Source: Pycnococcus provasolii
Taxonomy: Eukaryota > Chlorophyta > Pseudoscourfieldiophyceae > Pseudoscourfieldiales > Pycnococcaceae
Direction: 5' to 3'
DNA length: 64,000 bases
NCBI GenBank assembly: GCA_938743325.2
Contig: OW568865.1
Span: forward strand, 992,001-1,056,000
The notes under the pieces are model-generated. The model was not told the origin of the DNA, did no database searches, and saw nothing but the letters and a program-made list of their open reading frames with translations. A program made the position numbers and the translations under genes. Below are positions 48,301-55,616 of the stretch, piece by piece (positions within the stretch are counted from its first letter, which is position 1; the number at the start of each line of letters is the position of its first letter).

Positions 48301-48705
48301 GGGCATGGCGCAGAGTTGTGCATGAATGCGTGTCAGCCGGTATTTTGGCAACGCATGGCGAAACAAGGTGTCGAGGCAGTAGTATGTAGCCCTTGGTTCG
48401 ACTGCTTAGATTTGGTGGTGCCACTCATGGTGAAGGCAACTGCCAAGGTGGTGTGTGTGCACGTGTCGTACAGCTATTATGCTACGATGCCCCGTGCTCG
48501 AGCAAGTATGCTGAAACAATGGATGGACGAAGGCAGGGTTGCAGTGATTAGCAACTTGCCTAGAGTTGGCCGTCAGCGGCAATGTGCGTGGTTGTGTATC
48601 TTTGCCTCCGTGGCTATACGCAAACAATTAGTGAGACGAGAGTCTAGTGATGTGGGGTGGCTGTTCGTGGCCGACCCAGAAGCGCCAATGGCGTTAGTGA
48701 TTTGA
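42280..48705 (+). CDS. Pol ORF of the Ty3/gypsy element with PHD, Tudor-like and methyltransferase-like tail
   Basis: A 2,141-residue open frame. Two hydrophobic segments come first (MWLGVLWVLAVAMS; MAGAVLTVLLAWLVLF). Reverse transcriptase lies at about 43100-43780 (TAVDLRKGFNQ, YIDDL), RNase H at about 44030-44400 (VYTDFSSYG), and a ~620-residue spacer of unknown content at 44400-46300. The integrase has an HHCC finger and DDE core at 46320-47050 (HVDFAGPF, TSDNGQEF, QANGQVERVV). A C4HC3 PHD finger lies at 47457-47600 (CQGC...IVCDGCGKAWHIWC...CEAC), a Tudor-like segment at 47750-47870 (FRIRYDDGDEE), and a Rossmann methyltransferase-like domain at 48160-48690 (VLDPFAGTKAVASYL, VVSNDLNP, VVCSPWFDCLDLVVPLM). 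Chromatin-reading and DNA-modifying roles for the tail are inference. Confidence 0.88.
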   Translation: MHGSRRAGTQLTGWLGKRGARAPTGGCAASVKTSPSAEGSREGGKTRRVYGLKRWIMWLGVLWVLAVAMSTPSTGTSASNVNEDATTWAESTGGGTFEDEARRNGWTHPPRRIKWNKSQARRMKKMVDTKHPARRGWMAGAVLTVLLAWLVLFEVKMWLATVVALTLVGGAHVKRQVWAVCTVTSETKVAPRRPARLIDAMTPYGDVGLEESVETRDGWMVASRLTEEQKVELLELLNRNKGAFAWSNDDIPGYSGVDGPFKIDVTDKSVETRQRQRRLNKAEQEKVDEWYQAFQDAGYIREYKLGEHQYGLHAMNTTVAAKKDAKTGEWTDCRVCADSRSVNAITIRDRRGMHRADDQIARLSAAKYITAVDLRKGFNQVPMDPGSIHLTQFWWKGKIYVWERMTFGYVNAAAKFQTVMDRELAVAGLDNETTCYIDDLCVHHDEWSDHLKALERMFAMCNTTGLRLHPDKSKFGLATVEFLGHKVGGNGVTPDEAKVKAIIGMGRPESASDLRSQLGLISYYRSFIPNASAMIEGMRPLLKKGAVWVKGAWTDEHQAQLDELKEKLATPGVGLFHFDDELETHVYTDFSSYGIAAVLAQVGPDGKERLCACISRSLNVHEAKYPSYYGELLAVTWALRTFHPYIWGRHIKLITDHQPLVWLMDSSQKKNAHHTRWALMVEQYDLVVIHRAGASHANADVPSRFPLATEEDNSGARLDDGEERNLGGQVRLATPEEYAEWYTAVARNPGNKATQSDLNLDGVPVTIPNPSPDMASTVGNGKGEEVGRAVAGALIKGEPYGAVAPLRVTMRASVCVSPADKVSHEVCAMVNDAVEDETVETPLTEWRRRLKHVVRGELLPSTDHVGNAIWSSPVVVVEGPGVCGRGVHAAWQSGLQVNMCVSVETYQLREQMRDEYVRARLPPGWVAQRTDSGVEQLWCQAWQDNNANVTELVERTRAVACGAEVVVAGLMADEAELDADTRWWKRIASANAAVVIETHARHARGNWWDGWIESCNRRPVITNVERMDLLAAVLADEGDATTSVAERGTSAHQENKEPSMRKGDATARQMAAVARNVADGISMRDMLQLAREVSEARDEWERSTGTEAQQVGLAAKLWSRNVMPWQGNRPNGAAVASLVCNWDWCLRNPMPSGQEGVKERLDKKGLGYVDANPEVSAARKCMARWARCRVQDEEGKAIAAVCQHEKRNLNQQPVTKTRLPGWPKELRDRFVHAIDGGSELLVQQYETGTEYRVFVPRREENNAEVAAAIASEVTSTAASADPWEDEELMLAMREGGAGAVTDVAKRSRVARRMRSYATKQRDGEMVLLFVPDGRRPREVPPPGKREEVIDLYHRKTGHFGVRRTYELVKLHYWWPGMYRQVATVVGKCTACDLAKARPNRKAGGTELQSLPIQGLFFRWHVDFAGPFNETERGNKYILIFIDAYSKELVAVPTPDRTSSNVAYAFLQHVLSRYGAPAVVTSDNGQEFVGGEFAELLREACIDHRTTSRNHPQANGQVERVVQTVKESLKRLTVDAEEHRDWDVLLMWVVLGYRCSKQASSGMSPFEVVYGTEPQLAIGHGGAFADELVYEGVEEDDARRATEATAVSLLKRAVAMKKMVATIDSNLKVAQHRDSLRYAQLRDGTYWRKLRKFEVGDFVYVARAHAKGLEAKVMRTVLRVKEARSEDVFVLEGRDGATIVEQAVNMAPCHLPDLDGTVDGTLLKAAWRCQGCNGDREHSKMIVCDGCGKAWHIWCVTPPLKVVPQTTWVCEACSMLGYQPSPSTFGDGAYRPPPTVTARLRDERGLALHGRRVMKEFDVGPGVKEQHEGTVLFEATAHPPYRFRIRYDDGDEETMYEAEVRKYLLPSSGEVNKDKSDNVKQDTRVTRLRSTRGSHVAAALAWKNETMLCKSKEVLPLMDNVVLAKLMQELQPGCSARTVSNMARAVALMQTPRALPCVTTVPGALEQLWEHVALDKFEWVLDPFAGTKAVASYLSGQEVRVVSNDLNPGHGAELCMNACQPVFWQRMAKQGVEAVVCSPWFDCLDLVVPLMVKATAKVVCVHVSYSYYATMPRARASMLKQWMDEGRVAVISNLPRVGRQRQCAWLCIFASVAIRKQLVRRESSDVGWLFVADPEAPMALVI

Positions 48706-48810
48706 ACAAATGTGTGTGGTGAATGCGTACCGTGGCCATACCCTGAGTTGGTTTCGGTTGTGCGCTGATACGGTGTGACATTTCCAGCGATATCACAACC
48801 GAGGCGGTGG

Positions 48811-48850
48811 GGTCGAAGGTGACGCTGTGACGCGGTAGTGCGCCGTGACA
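48811..48850 (+). repeat. Repeat B1 (40 bp) at the 3' end of the element's internal region
   Basis: It begins GGTCGAAGGTGACGC and ends CCGTGACA, and is identical to 49522-49561. It is separated from the start of A2 by the two bases GC. Confidence 0.92.
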
Positions 48851-48852
48851 GC

Positions 48853-49521
48853 TGTCGCGCGGCATGGCGGTGTGGTGGCGCAGTGGTGCGGTGGTGAGTG
48901 GTGTGTGTGTGGAATAAGTGCCTCCAACCTTCTAGAGTTGGTGAGGGTTTGGGCCCCCTCAAGATAAATATGGGTGAGTGTGGATGATTCGGGGATACGT
49001 TATCAGGATGACGTATCAGCAAGAAAATCCACATTAATGTGGATTTTCTTGGTCCCCGTGAAGTGCGGACAAAAATGACATTAATGTCATTTTTGTCCGC
49101 TGTTCATGGGGACTTGCAAGGTCACGTGATGTGGACAGGTGAGGTGCCCCGAGTGGAGGTTGCCCGTTGCAAGGCGGCCCCGTGTGGAGGTTGCCTATTG
49201 CAAGGTGGCCCCACGGTTGTGTGTGGTGGGCTGTGGTTGTATGGGTTTCCCTGCTGCCATTGTCAACGCGTTTTTTGTGTACGCACGAGTGGCGTACGCT
49301 TGTTGACCGGTGAAGAGAGAGAGAGAGAGAGAGAGAGTTTTAAGTGTAACTTGGCTCCGGCCTTGTGGAGTTAGGGTGGTAAAACAACTAGGGTTGTCCG
49401 TTGTCGCCTGGTCGAGCCTCGTGGGCTCGCCTGGGGTGGTGGTGGTGGCGCTGGTGTGGAGGGAGATTGTGTGTGTGTGTGAGATTGCGTTGGTGTGACG
49501 TGAGTTAGTTACATTTCATTT
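48853..49521 (+). repeat. Terminal repeat copy A2 of the Ty3/gypsy element
   Basis: Same 669-bp sequence as A1 (37977-38645). It is followed directly by B2, so A2+B2 (709 bp, TGTC...GACA) forms a complete LTR-like end. Confidence 0.92.
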
Positions 49522-49561
49522 GGTCGAAGGTGACGCTGTGACGCGGTAGTGCGCCGTGACA
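49522..49561 (+). repeat. Repeat B2 (40 bp), right end of the element
   Basis: Identical to B1 at 48811-48850. It ends GACA next to the TCAT target duplication. Confidence 0.92.
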
Positions 49562-50079
49562 TCATGAAGTTGGTTACTTCATATTTTCAGACACAGCCGA
49601 GAATCACACGCACTTCGAGTTCGCCTCGAGCGCGATCTGGATAGGGGACGTGGGAATATGGAGGATATTGTCTTCGGTGGCAAAGGCAAAAAACACGAGT
49701 ACCGCGGTCAACTTTTCCTGCGCACCCACTACGACTCTGATCGCGTAGGTGAGGAAGCAAACGAAAACCCGTGGCACGAAGTGTTGAAATATAACAGATA
49801 CAGAATACTCGACGACGGAGAACAGCCAGTGACGGCAACGGAACAACAACATGAGCCTCATCAAGACACGCCGGTACATGGGACGATGGCAGACGATCAG
49901 AAGTGCCGAAACCCAGCGAATCGAGGTGGTTAAGGCCTATGGAATTGAACGTGTTGACGATTGCTTTTTCCCAGCGGCGGTATCCGTCGCTAAGGCCGTC
50001 GTACCTCTGCTTATCGCCTTCGCCCATGAGATTAAGTGCGTCGCGAGTTTAAGAAATAGCCTAATTCTATAGCTGGAGG

Positions 50080-50305
50080 TGTGACAGTAGTTCTTCTCGA
50101 GGACAACGTAGGCGCGGTGACGAGAGAGATGGTGAAGGAAAAGTATGGAGTCGTTACAAGGGAGAGAATAGGTCGAGTCCAATTCTATAACGGGGCGTCC
50201 CGTTATAGGGGTTTATCACGTGATCGGTCACGTGATCAACCAACGGTTCCCTTACAATAGTAACCAAACAATAAAGTATCCCTAAATAAGAAGCTCAACA
50301 ATACA
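50080..50305 (-). repeat. Copia-like LTR, left copy
   Basis: Matches 50760-50985 base for base as read. It contains TTATCACGTGATCGGTCACG, a double CACGTG palindrome. Confidence 0.85.
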
Positions 50306-50759
50306 TATAGCCCAGAGGGTCCAGAAGTAGTTCAGTGTAAGCACTCCATTTGCGTCTTCGCGCTGAGTCAGATTTCTTGCCCCATCAGTTAGCGTAGCTC
50401 TTAAGGCGTTATATATGAACCTCCGGTCCGTTTCGTAGATTTCGGATTCCCAAGCATCCGCGTCAAGATTCCGCGCATGTTCTGTTTCTGCGAGGCCCTT
50501 AAGTTCGTCGAAGCCAAGGTCCTTGAGACTCTCGTGGCTTGCTGTGCTCCACTTTCGGTAGTCACGTCGTCCGCCGTCGTATTTCTTGTCGTTGAGTGCC
50601 TCCAATATCGTCTTCGAAACGTTTCTCTGCGACTGTACTCGTTTGTCGACGGACAGGTGCCCCGTTATACTTTCGTATCCTTCGTACTCTTCGGAGTTAC
50701 TTTCGTCGTCCGCCATAGTTGTCTGGTGGCGCGCGCTATTCAACTACTTTACTTGCAAG

Positions 50760-50985
50760 TGTGACAGTAGTTCTTCTCGAGGACAACGTAGGCGCGGTGA
50801 CGAGAGAGATGGTGAAGGAAAAGTATGGAGTCGTTACAAGGGAGAGAATAGGTCGAGTCCAATTCTATAACGGGGCGTCCCGTTATAGGGGTTTATCACG
50901 TGATCGGTCACGTGATCAACCAACGGTTCCCTTACAATAGTAACCAAACAATAAAGTATCCCTAAATAAGAAGCTCAACAATACA
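50760..50985 (-). repeat. Copia-like LTR, right copy
   Basis: Second copy of the 226-bp repeat at an offset of 680 bp. The polymerase eta gene starts about 190 bp further right. Confidence 0.85.
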
Positions 50986-51173
50986 TATATACGTTGTCTA
51001 GTTCGGGGTTAGTCTCACAGGAGGGCACTTTTACTCCAGAGATCCTTCTTAGGGGTTCAGTTGAAATCTTGGTTGTTCGGGGTTCCTAAATAAAAGTTCG
51101 GAAAATCTCCACAGGGTTCGCGCCCACCCCAAACGCACTCGTGAATGAAGTATCTTTCCACCGACACCAAAAT

Positions 51174-53012
51174 ATGGCGCCCGCACGAATGCCGATAATC
51201 ATATGCCACCTCGACCTCGACTGCTTCTACGCGCAGGTCGAAGCGCGCCGGCTCGCCCTCAGCACGTGTCCGCTCAGTGGCCCGCCCCTCGCCGTCCAGC
51301 AGTGGTCCGGGCTCATCGCCGTCAACTACCCCGCGCGCCGAGCAGGAGTCACGCGATTCATGAACGCCACAGTCGCTGCGCAAACGTGCCCGTCGTTGCG
51401 GCTTGTGCACGTCCAGACCATCTCAACACACAAGAGTGAGAGTGACTCGGGCGAACGAAGAATTGAAGAAGATGACACAATACCCGCACAAAATAATAAT
51501 CATGGTGCTCAAGGTGCTCCTCTGAATTCGTCCACTTCGCGCGACTCCTTAAAGGTTTCGTTGGAGAGGTACAGAGACGCATCACGGCTGGTCGTAAATG
51601 CAATCACAGAGGCGCTTGACGAACACAAGGATGCCATTTTGATACAGAAGGCGTCCATCGACGAAGTGTACATCGACCTGACCTCCGTCGTCGCGAAACT
51701 CACGACGACGTGGACGCCCAACGAAGAGTCACGCACCGCGAACTCTCTGTCGCTCCCTCGAGCGGCGTCTTTCGAAGAAGCAGTTGCCGCGGCATGGCGC
51801 GAGGCGGCGCCAACGGCGTGCGTTGGCTGGGACGGAGACGGAACGCCGCCGAAAGTCGCACAACCGTACGTCATAGGCTCGTTCATCATGCATCGCGTGC
51901 GCTCGCACATCTGGAATGCGCTGTCGTACACGTGCAGCGCAGGCGTCGCGAAGAATAAGCTCGTCAGCAAACTCGCGAGCGCAAGGAACAAGCCAAACAA
52001 GCAGACGTGCATACTTCCTGACTCGCACCAAGACATGGTGGCGGACATTGAACTCAGCTCCATCAACGGGTTCGGAGGGAAGGCGGGGAAGGCGGTGCTT
52101 GCTGCTCTGGCGCCAGCCACGACGCCAAGGCAAATTCGACAGACGTTCACCGACGCGAATGGCAGCCTCGAGGATGGACTCAGGCGAGTTCTGCATTCAC
52201 GCGAGCGCGCTGCGTGGGTTGCAAATGTCGTGAGTGGTGAGAATGACGATCCTGTCACGCCCAACCTTCGCGTCAAGAGTATTAACGCGTGCAAGTCAGG
52301 AACGTTCTCTAATGCTCGCGAAGCGCGCGAGTGGCTGAACCTGCTTTCGAACGAGGTTGCATCGCGGCTTGCGGAGGAGACGGAGAGAAGGGGGCGTGCG
52401 GCTGGGCGAGCTAAGACACTCGCACTTCACTTCCGCGGCAAGCTGAATACAGATCATCGCGATAACTGGGTCGCGGGTAATCTCGCATCGTTGACGCCTG
52501 AGCGCTCACGCTCTGCGCCACTTGCGCTCGGTCCAGGTGGATCTTATCCACCGAACGGCGACTCGATTGCGACGCAGGCGTGGCGACTCTTCACGAACGA
52601 TGCTGGTGAGCCGATCGTGCAGTTTCCCGTGACAAGATTGCAACTTGCGGTATCTCTGCCCGACGAGACGACAGAAGAGAAGGGTGCGCAGGACATATCG
52701 GCGCTATTTGGTAAGCACCAGCAGAAAAGTGGCGACGTCAGCAGCTCTGCTTTTCCCGCCGCAGCCGCCGCAGCCGCGGCGGCTGCTACTACTTCGCTTG
52801 AGCAGCAACCTGCCGCCGTTTCATCAGCCGCTCGAAGCGCGCCTTGGTCGTGTTTGGCTTGCACGCTGGAGAATGCGGCGTCTTCATCGAGATGTGAAGC
52901 GTGTGGAGCTTTGAAGGGCTCAAGCCTTCCTCCAACCTCCACTCTCGCTCTTGAGAAGAAGCGTCGAGCGCCGACGTTACTAGATGGCTTCGCGAAGAAG
53001 CGCAGCGGCTGA
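51174..53012 (+). CDS. POLH: Y-family translesion DNA polymerase (Pol eta type) with RanBP2 zinc finger
   Basis: About 612 residues from the ATG at 51174. The palm begins IIICHLDLDCFYAQVEARR (first catalytic Asp; DxDxFYAQVE is typical of Pol eta) and contains QKASIDEVYIDLT (second acidic pair SIDEVY). The finger has YPARRAGVTR. The thumb HhH region reads SAGVAKNKLVSKLASARNKPN...SINGFGGKAGKAV. The little-finger region has AKTLALHFRGK. The C-terminus carries a RanBP2-type finger (WSCLACTLENAASSSRCEACG), where animal Pol eta has a UBZ finger, and ends with a PIP-box-like TLLDGFAKK. It bypasses UV lesions such as thymine dimers. The frame is open upstream without an ATG. Confidence 0.9.
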   Translation: MAPARMPIIICHLDLDCFYAQVEARRLALSTCPLSGPPLAVQQWSGLIAVNYPARRAGVTRFMNATVAAQTCPSLRLVHVQTISTHKSESDSGERRIEEDDTIPAQNNNHGAQGAPLNSSTSRDSLKVSLERYRDASRLVVNAITEALDEHKDAILIQKASIDEVYIDLTSVVAKLTTTWTPNEESRTANSLSLPRAASFEEAVAAAWREAAPTACVGWDGDGTPPKVAQPYVIGSFIMHRVRSHIWNALSYTCSAGVAKNKLVSKLASARNKPNKQTCILPDSHQDMVADIELSSINGFGGKAGKAVLAALAPATTPRQIRQTFTDANGSLEDGLRRVLHSRERAAWVANVVSGENDDPVTPNLRVKSINACKSGTFSNAREAREWLNLLSNEVASRLAEETERRGRAAGRAKTLALHFRGKLNTDHRDNWVAGNLASLTPERSRSAPLALGPGGSYPPNGDSIATQAWRLFTNDAGEPIVQFPVTRLQLAVSLPDETTEEKGAQDISALFGKHQQKSGDVSSSAFPAAAAAAAAAATTSLEQQPAAVSSAARSAPWSCLACTLENAASSSRCEACGALKGSSLPPTSTLALEKKRRAPTLLDGFAKKRSG

Positions 53013-53403
53013 GCTACTTAGCTTAGATTTGTAATCCATACTGTACATACCAGTTGTGTACTCAAACATGTAATGATAGATTGATGTACAATTTATTTAC
53101 GCGAAAATATCAAAATATCATAGAGGCGGCGGCGGCGGCTTTTGGTGGTGATTTGGGTGGGGCATGATGACCGAGGTGGACATCTTGCTGGGTGGGTGCG
53201 TGGGTCGTTCGTGCGTGGAGAAGTGTAGGAAGTACTACTGTATGTAAAAAAAAGGTTAAAAAAAAGGTCTCTCGCGCTTTCCTGTCCTGTCCTGTCGTCG
53301 TCGTCGTCGTCGTCGTCTTTCATTTTTCTTTTTCAGCAACAAATCTTTCAATCATCCCCTCCTCCTGCTCCTCTTTTCCCTCGTCGTGCTCACTCACTCA
53401 TCA
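53013..53403. other. Convergent 3' region, no gene
   Basis: AT-rich 3' ends of the polymerase eta and tail-anchored protein genes, with A-runs and a CGT triplet microsatellite at about 53295-53318. Confidence 0.4.
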
Positions 53404-54231
53404 TCATTTCCCTAAAACTCCTCTCTTCTTCGGCTTCTCCCCCTTCTTCTTGTTGTCTTCGTTCTTTGCGTCCAGCGCGAGCACAATCGCACCGCCGATG
53501 GCTATGCCAGCTCCAGCAATCGCCATGAGTAAAAGTCCGAGCACACCACCACCACCAGCGGCATTCTTCTTCTTCTCTGCCGCCTCGCATGTATTGGGAC
53601 TGGGCATCCAAGTCGGTGTCATGACAGCCGCCGAAGACTCAGTGCCGAGGTTGCGAGAGGACCCTGATCCCACGTCACCCGTTTCGTTTTTCGCGAGCTT
53701 GTTGAGCGGCGCATCTTCGTCGAGTTGTCCGGACGATGCCTGGCGCTTGTGCTTGGACAGGATCTGGCTCGCCTTTTCGCCTAGCGACTTGGCCTGCTCG
53801 CGCGCCTCTCTCGCTCGTTCACGAAGGCTCTTCGTCGTCGTCACCGCCTTGGCTTGATCGTCCGCCGCCTTTGCGAATTCCTGCGCTTCCTTCTCAGCAT
53901 CGGACTTCAATTTCTTCGAGTCCTTCTTCGGCGGCGGCGGTTCGATGACGACGTTGTCGGTATCTTCGGCAGCGGTGATGGACGCGTATGTCTTTTTCCC
54001 CTTCTTTTGTTCCGTCGACGTGGCTGAATCGCCGCGTTCCGGTTCCGACGACTCCACCTTCGATTCCACATCTTTTTTCGCGGACGTGAGTTGTTGTTGT
54101 TCTCGCTCACGATCTCCCTTTGTTTTTCCGTCGGAGGACATCATGCGCGCGAATTTCTTGCGGAAGGAGACGGATCCACTGCCGCCGCGCGACGACCCTG
54201 ATCCGTCGGATTGCTGACTAGTTTGAGACAT
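53404..54231 (-). CDS. Charged coiled-coil protein with C-terminal membrane anchor, function unknown
   Basis: 275 residues. A Ser/Gly-rich start is followed by long Lys/Glu/Asp-rich segments with helical heptads (residues ~105-175, for example LRERAREAREQAKSLGEKA). Near the end is one strong hydrophobic span (GGVLGLLLMAIAGAGIAIGGAIVLAL), then a short Lys-rich tail. This is a tail-anchored or single-pass layout. No family recognised. Confidence 0.6.
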   Translation of the reverse strand: MSQTSQQSDGSGSSRGGSGSVSFRKKFARMMSSDGKTKGDREREQQQLTSAKKDVESKVESSEPERGDSATSTEQKKGKKTYASITAAEDTDNVVIEPPPPKKDSKKLKSDAEKEAQEFAKAADDQAKAVTTTKSLRERAREAREQAKSLGEKASQILSKHKRQASSGQLDEDAPLNKLAKNETGDVGSGSSRNLGTESSAAVMTPTWMPSPNTCEAAEKKKNAAGGGGVLGLLLMAIAGAGIAIGGAIVLALDAKNEDNKKKGEKPKKRGVLGK

Positions 54232-55616
54232 TGTTGATTGCGACGCTATTATTATGATGATCTTCTCGACTGATTATTCTTATTCTTGCTTGCCTGATTC
54301 AGTTAGTCGTTGTTGATTGACGGAGGAGAACCTGCTGCCTGGAAGGAAGGAAGGAAGTATTATTATGTGTTAAGTACTGAAGTAGTAGTCACCACCAGAC
54401 TGTAGAGAAAATTGGAAATGACGAACGGAAGATGGCGGCGGGTGTTGCTGGGGAATGGTTGATTGGTTACGGCGCGTGCTGCGTGATCGGGCGGGATCTC
54501 ATTCCTCGGAGATTTGAGGTTCGGAAAAAATGTTCGGTTCGGTTTCTCTCATTCACGGACGGTCCCCCCTCTGGGCCTGGCTCCTTTGGTCAGGTCCCAC
54601 ACTCGAACATCTACCGAGGAAATATGAGATAGGGGAAGGGCCTGGCCAGAAAAAGACAAATTATGCGCCGGAGGGGGTTATTAGGATTTCGCCCTACCTT
54701 CCGCTCGTACCCGTTCGCCTCCGGCGGCGGGGGACCGCTCGGTTTCGTCAGCCGCAGCTGCTTCGGCGGCTTACCGGTCGTCTCACTGGCGGCACCCATC
54801 TTCCGTTTGCCCGCGACCACGGCTGCGCGCGGTGCCGGCGCCGGAGTGGCTGCCACCCCCTGTAAGCCCGCAAGGATCCCCGACATAGCGCTAGTCCACG
54901 CGCCGGATGCCGACGTCGCGTCTCCGTTTCGATGAAGAAGGCGGCATACATGCTCCTCGGCGCGCCGGAACACTGTAGCGGCGGATTCGTTGTTGCTGTT
55001 TAAAGCGGAGGACCTTGTGGGCGTGACATGGGTAGTTGGTGACCTGGGTATCCGTGCGGCGTGCCCGCCAACACATCACGAAACTGCGTCACGATGTCGT
55101 TGGCCACGCTCCACTGAAACCAGTTACGAGTCACGCTGCCGTGCGTGCCCGGATTGCTCGCAGCAATTTGCACCGCAACCACCACGCCGTACAGCTTGTG
55201 CTCCACGGCGCTCAGCATGGATTGGGAGCGTGCGTACGGCTGACCGTGCTCGTACCGTCGTACGCAATGCCCTGTCGTCGTGATTGTTCTCGTCGTCGTC
55301 GTTGTCGTCGGCCGCGGCCTCTCCCCCGTCTAGGAGACTCGGCAATTCTGCCGCGGGCACCTAAACATAAGGGCTGGCCGTGGCCGTCGCCCCCCGAAAG
55401 AAAGGAACGACGGCGACAATGCGACAGTCGAACGACGGCGACCGGGATCCCCAAAGTCTGTAACCCTAACCCTAACCCTGGCAGCCTTGTTTTTGGCCCC
55501 CTGGCCACCGCCGACCATCCCTCCAATCGTGTAACCGCCAGCCGCCGGAGTTTGCTTTCCTTTCCCACCACAAACTCGATTCCCCGGGGCCCTTCCTCGT
55601 CATTCCACTCGTCGTT
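54232..55616. other. 1.4-kb spacer with decayed ORF pieces on the minus strand
   Basis: Codon-like minus-strand fragments lie at about 55000-55218 (KLYGVVVAVQIAASNPGTHG...) and 54660-54970 (CRLLHRNGDATSASGAW...KRKMGAASETTGKPPKQL). They read like a broken mobile-element or duplicated gene, but no family was recognised. A TAACCCTAACCCTAACCC run lies at 55461-55479 near the start of the dehydrogenase gene. Confidence 0.35.

Larger units (their letters stand above)
37977..49561 (+). mobile_element. Ty3/gypsy-class LTR retrotransposon (11.6 kb), looks whole and young
   Basis: The ends are TGTC and GACA, flanked on both sides by TCAT (37973-37976 and 49562-49565), a 4-bp target duplication. Long repeats at the ends (A copies, 669 bp) look identical throughout what I compared, implying a recent insertion. 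In order: A1 repeat, a CAG-rich minisatellite leader, gag ORF with a zinc finger and aspartic protease, and pol ORF. The pol order is hydrophobic segments, reverse transcriptase, RNase H, long spacer, DDE integrase, PHD finger, Tudor-like domain and methyltransferase-like domain. Then come B1, A2 and B2. Order RT-RH-IN places it in Ty3/gypsy (Metaviridae). Both long frames are open. The arrangement of terminal repeats is unusual (see findings). Confidence 0.9.
49566..50990 (-). mobile_element. Ty1/copia-like LTR element remnants (broken)
   Basis: Two identical ~226-bp LTR-like repeats (50080-50305 and 50760-50985, reading TGTGACAG...CAATACA on the plus strand) bracket about 450 bp. That interval has a minus-strand gag-like frame (50282-50743; KKYDGGRRDYRKW, LKDLGFDEL). 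A second, different gag-like piece lies to the left (49587-50027; QRYDGLSDGYRRWEKA). Both resemble the N-terminal gag of copia-type elements. No polymerase sequence was seen. The set is plainly broken. The two identical LTRs imply a fairly recent age for that part, and the Ty3/gypsy element landed next to it. Confidence 0.7.

Noticed and set aside
48160-48690. Calling the pol C-terminal domain a cytosine-5 DNA methyltransferase
   Set aside because: No PCQ or ENV motifs are seen. The DPFAG and SPWF pattern is closer to amino-methyltransferases, and the substrate cannot be told.
37977-49561. Tyrosine-recombinase (DIRS/PAT/Ngaro) identity suggested by the split repeats
   Set aside because: The pol frame encodes an HHCC finger and DDE integrase, and the ends are TG...CA with a 4-bp target duplication, so the element is Ty3/gypsy class.
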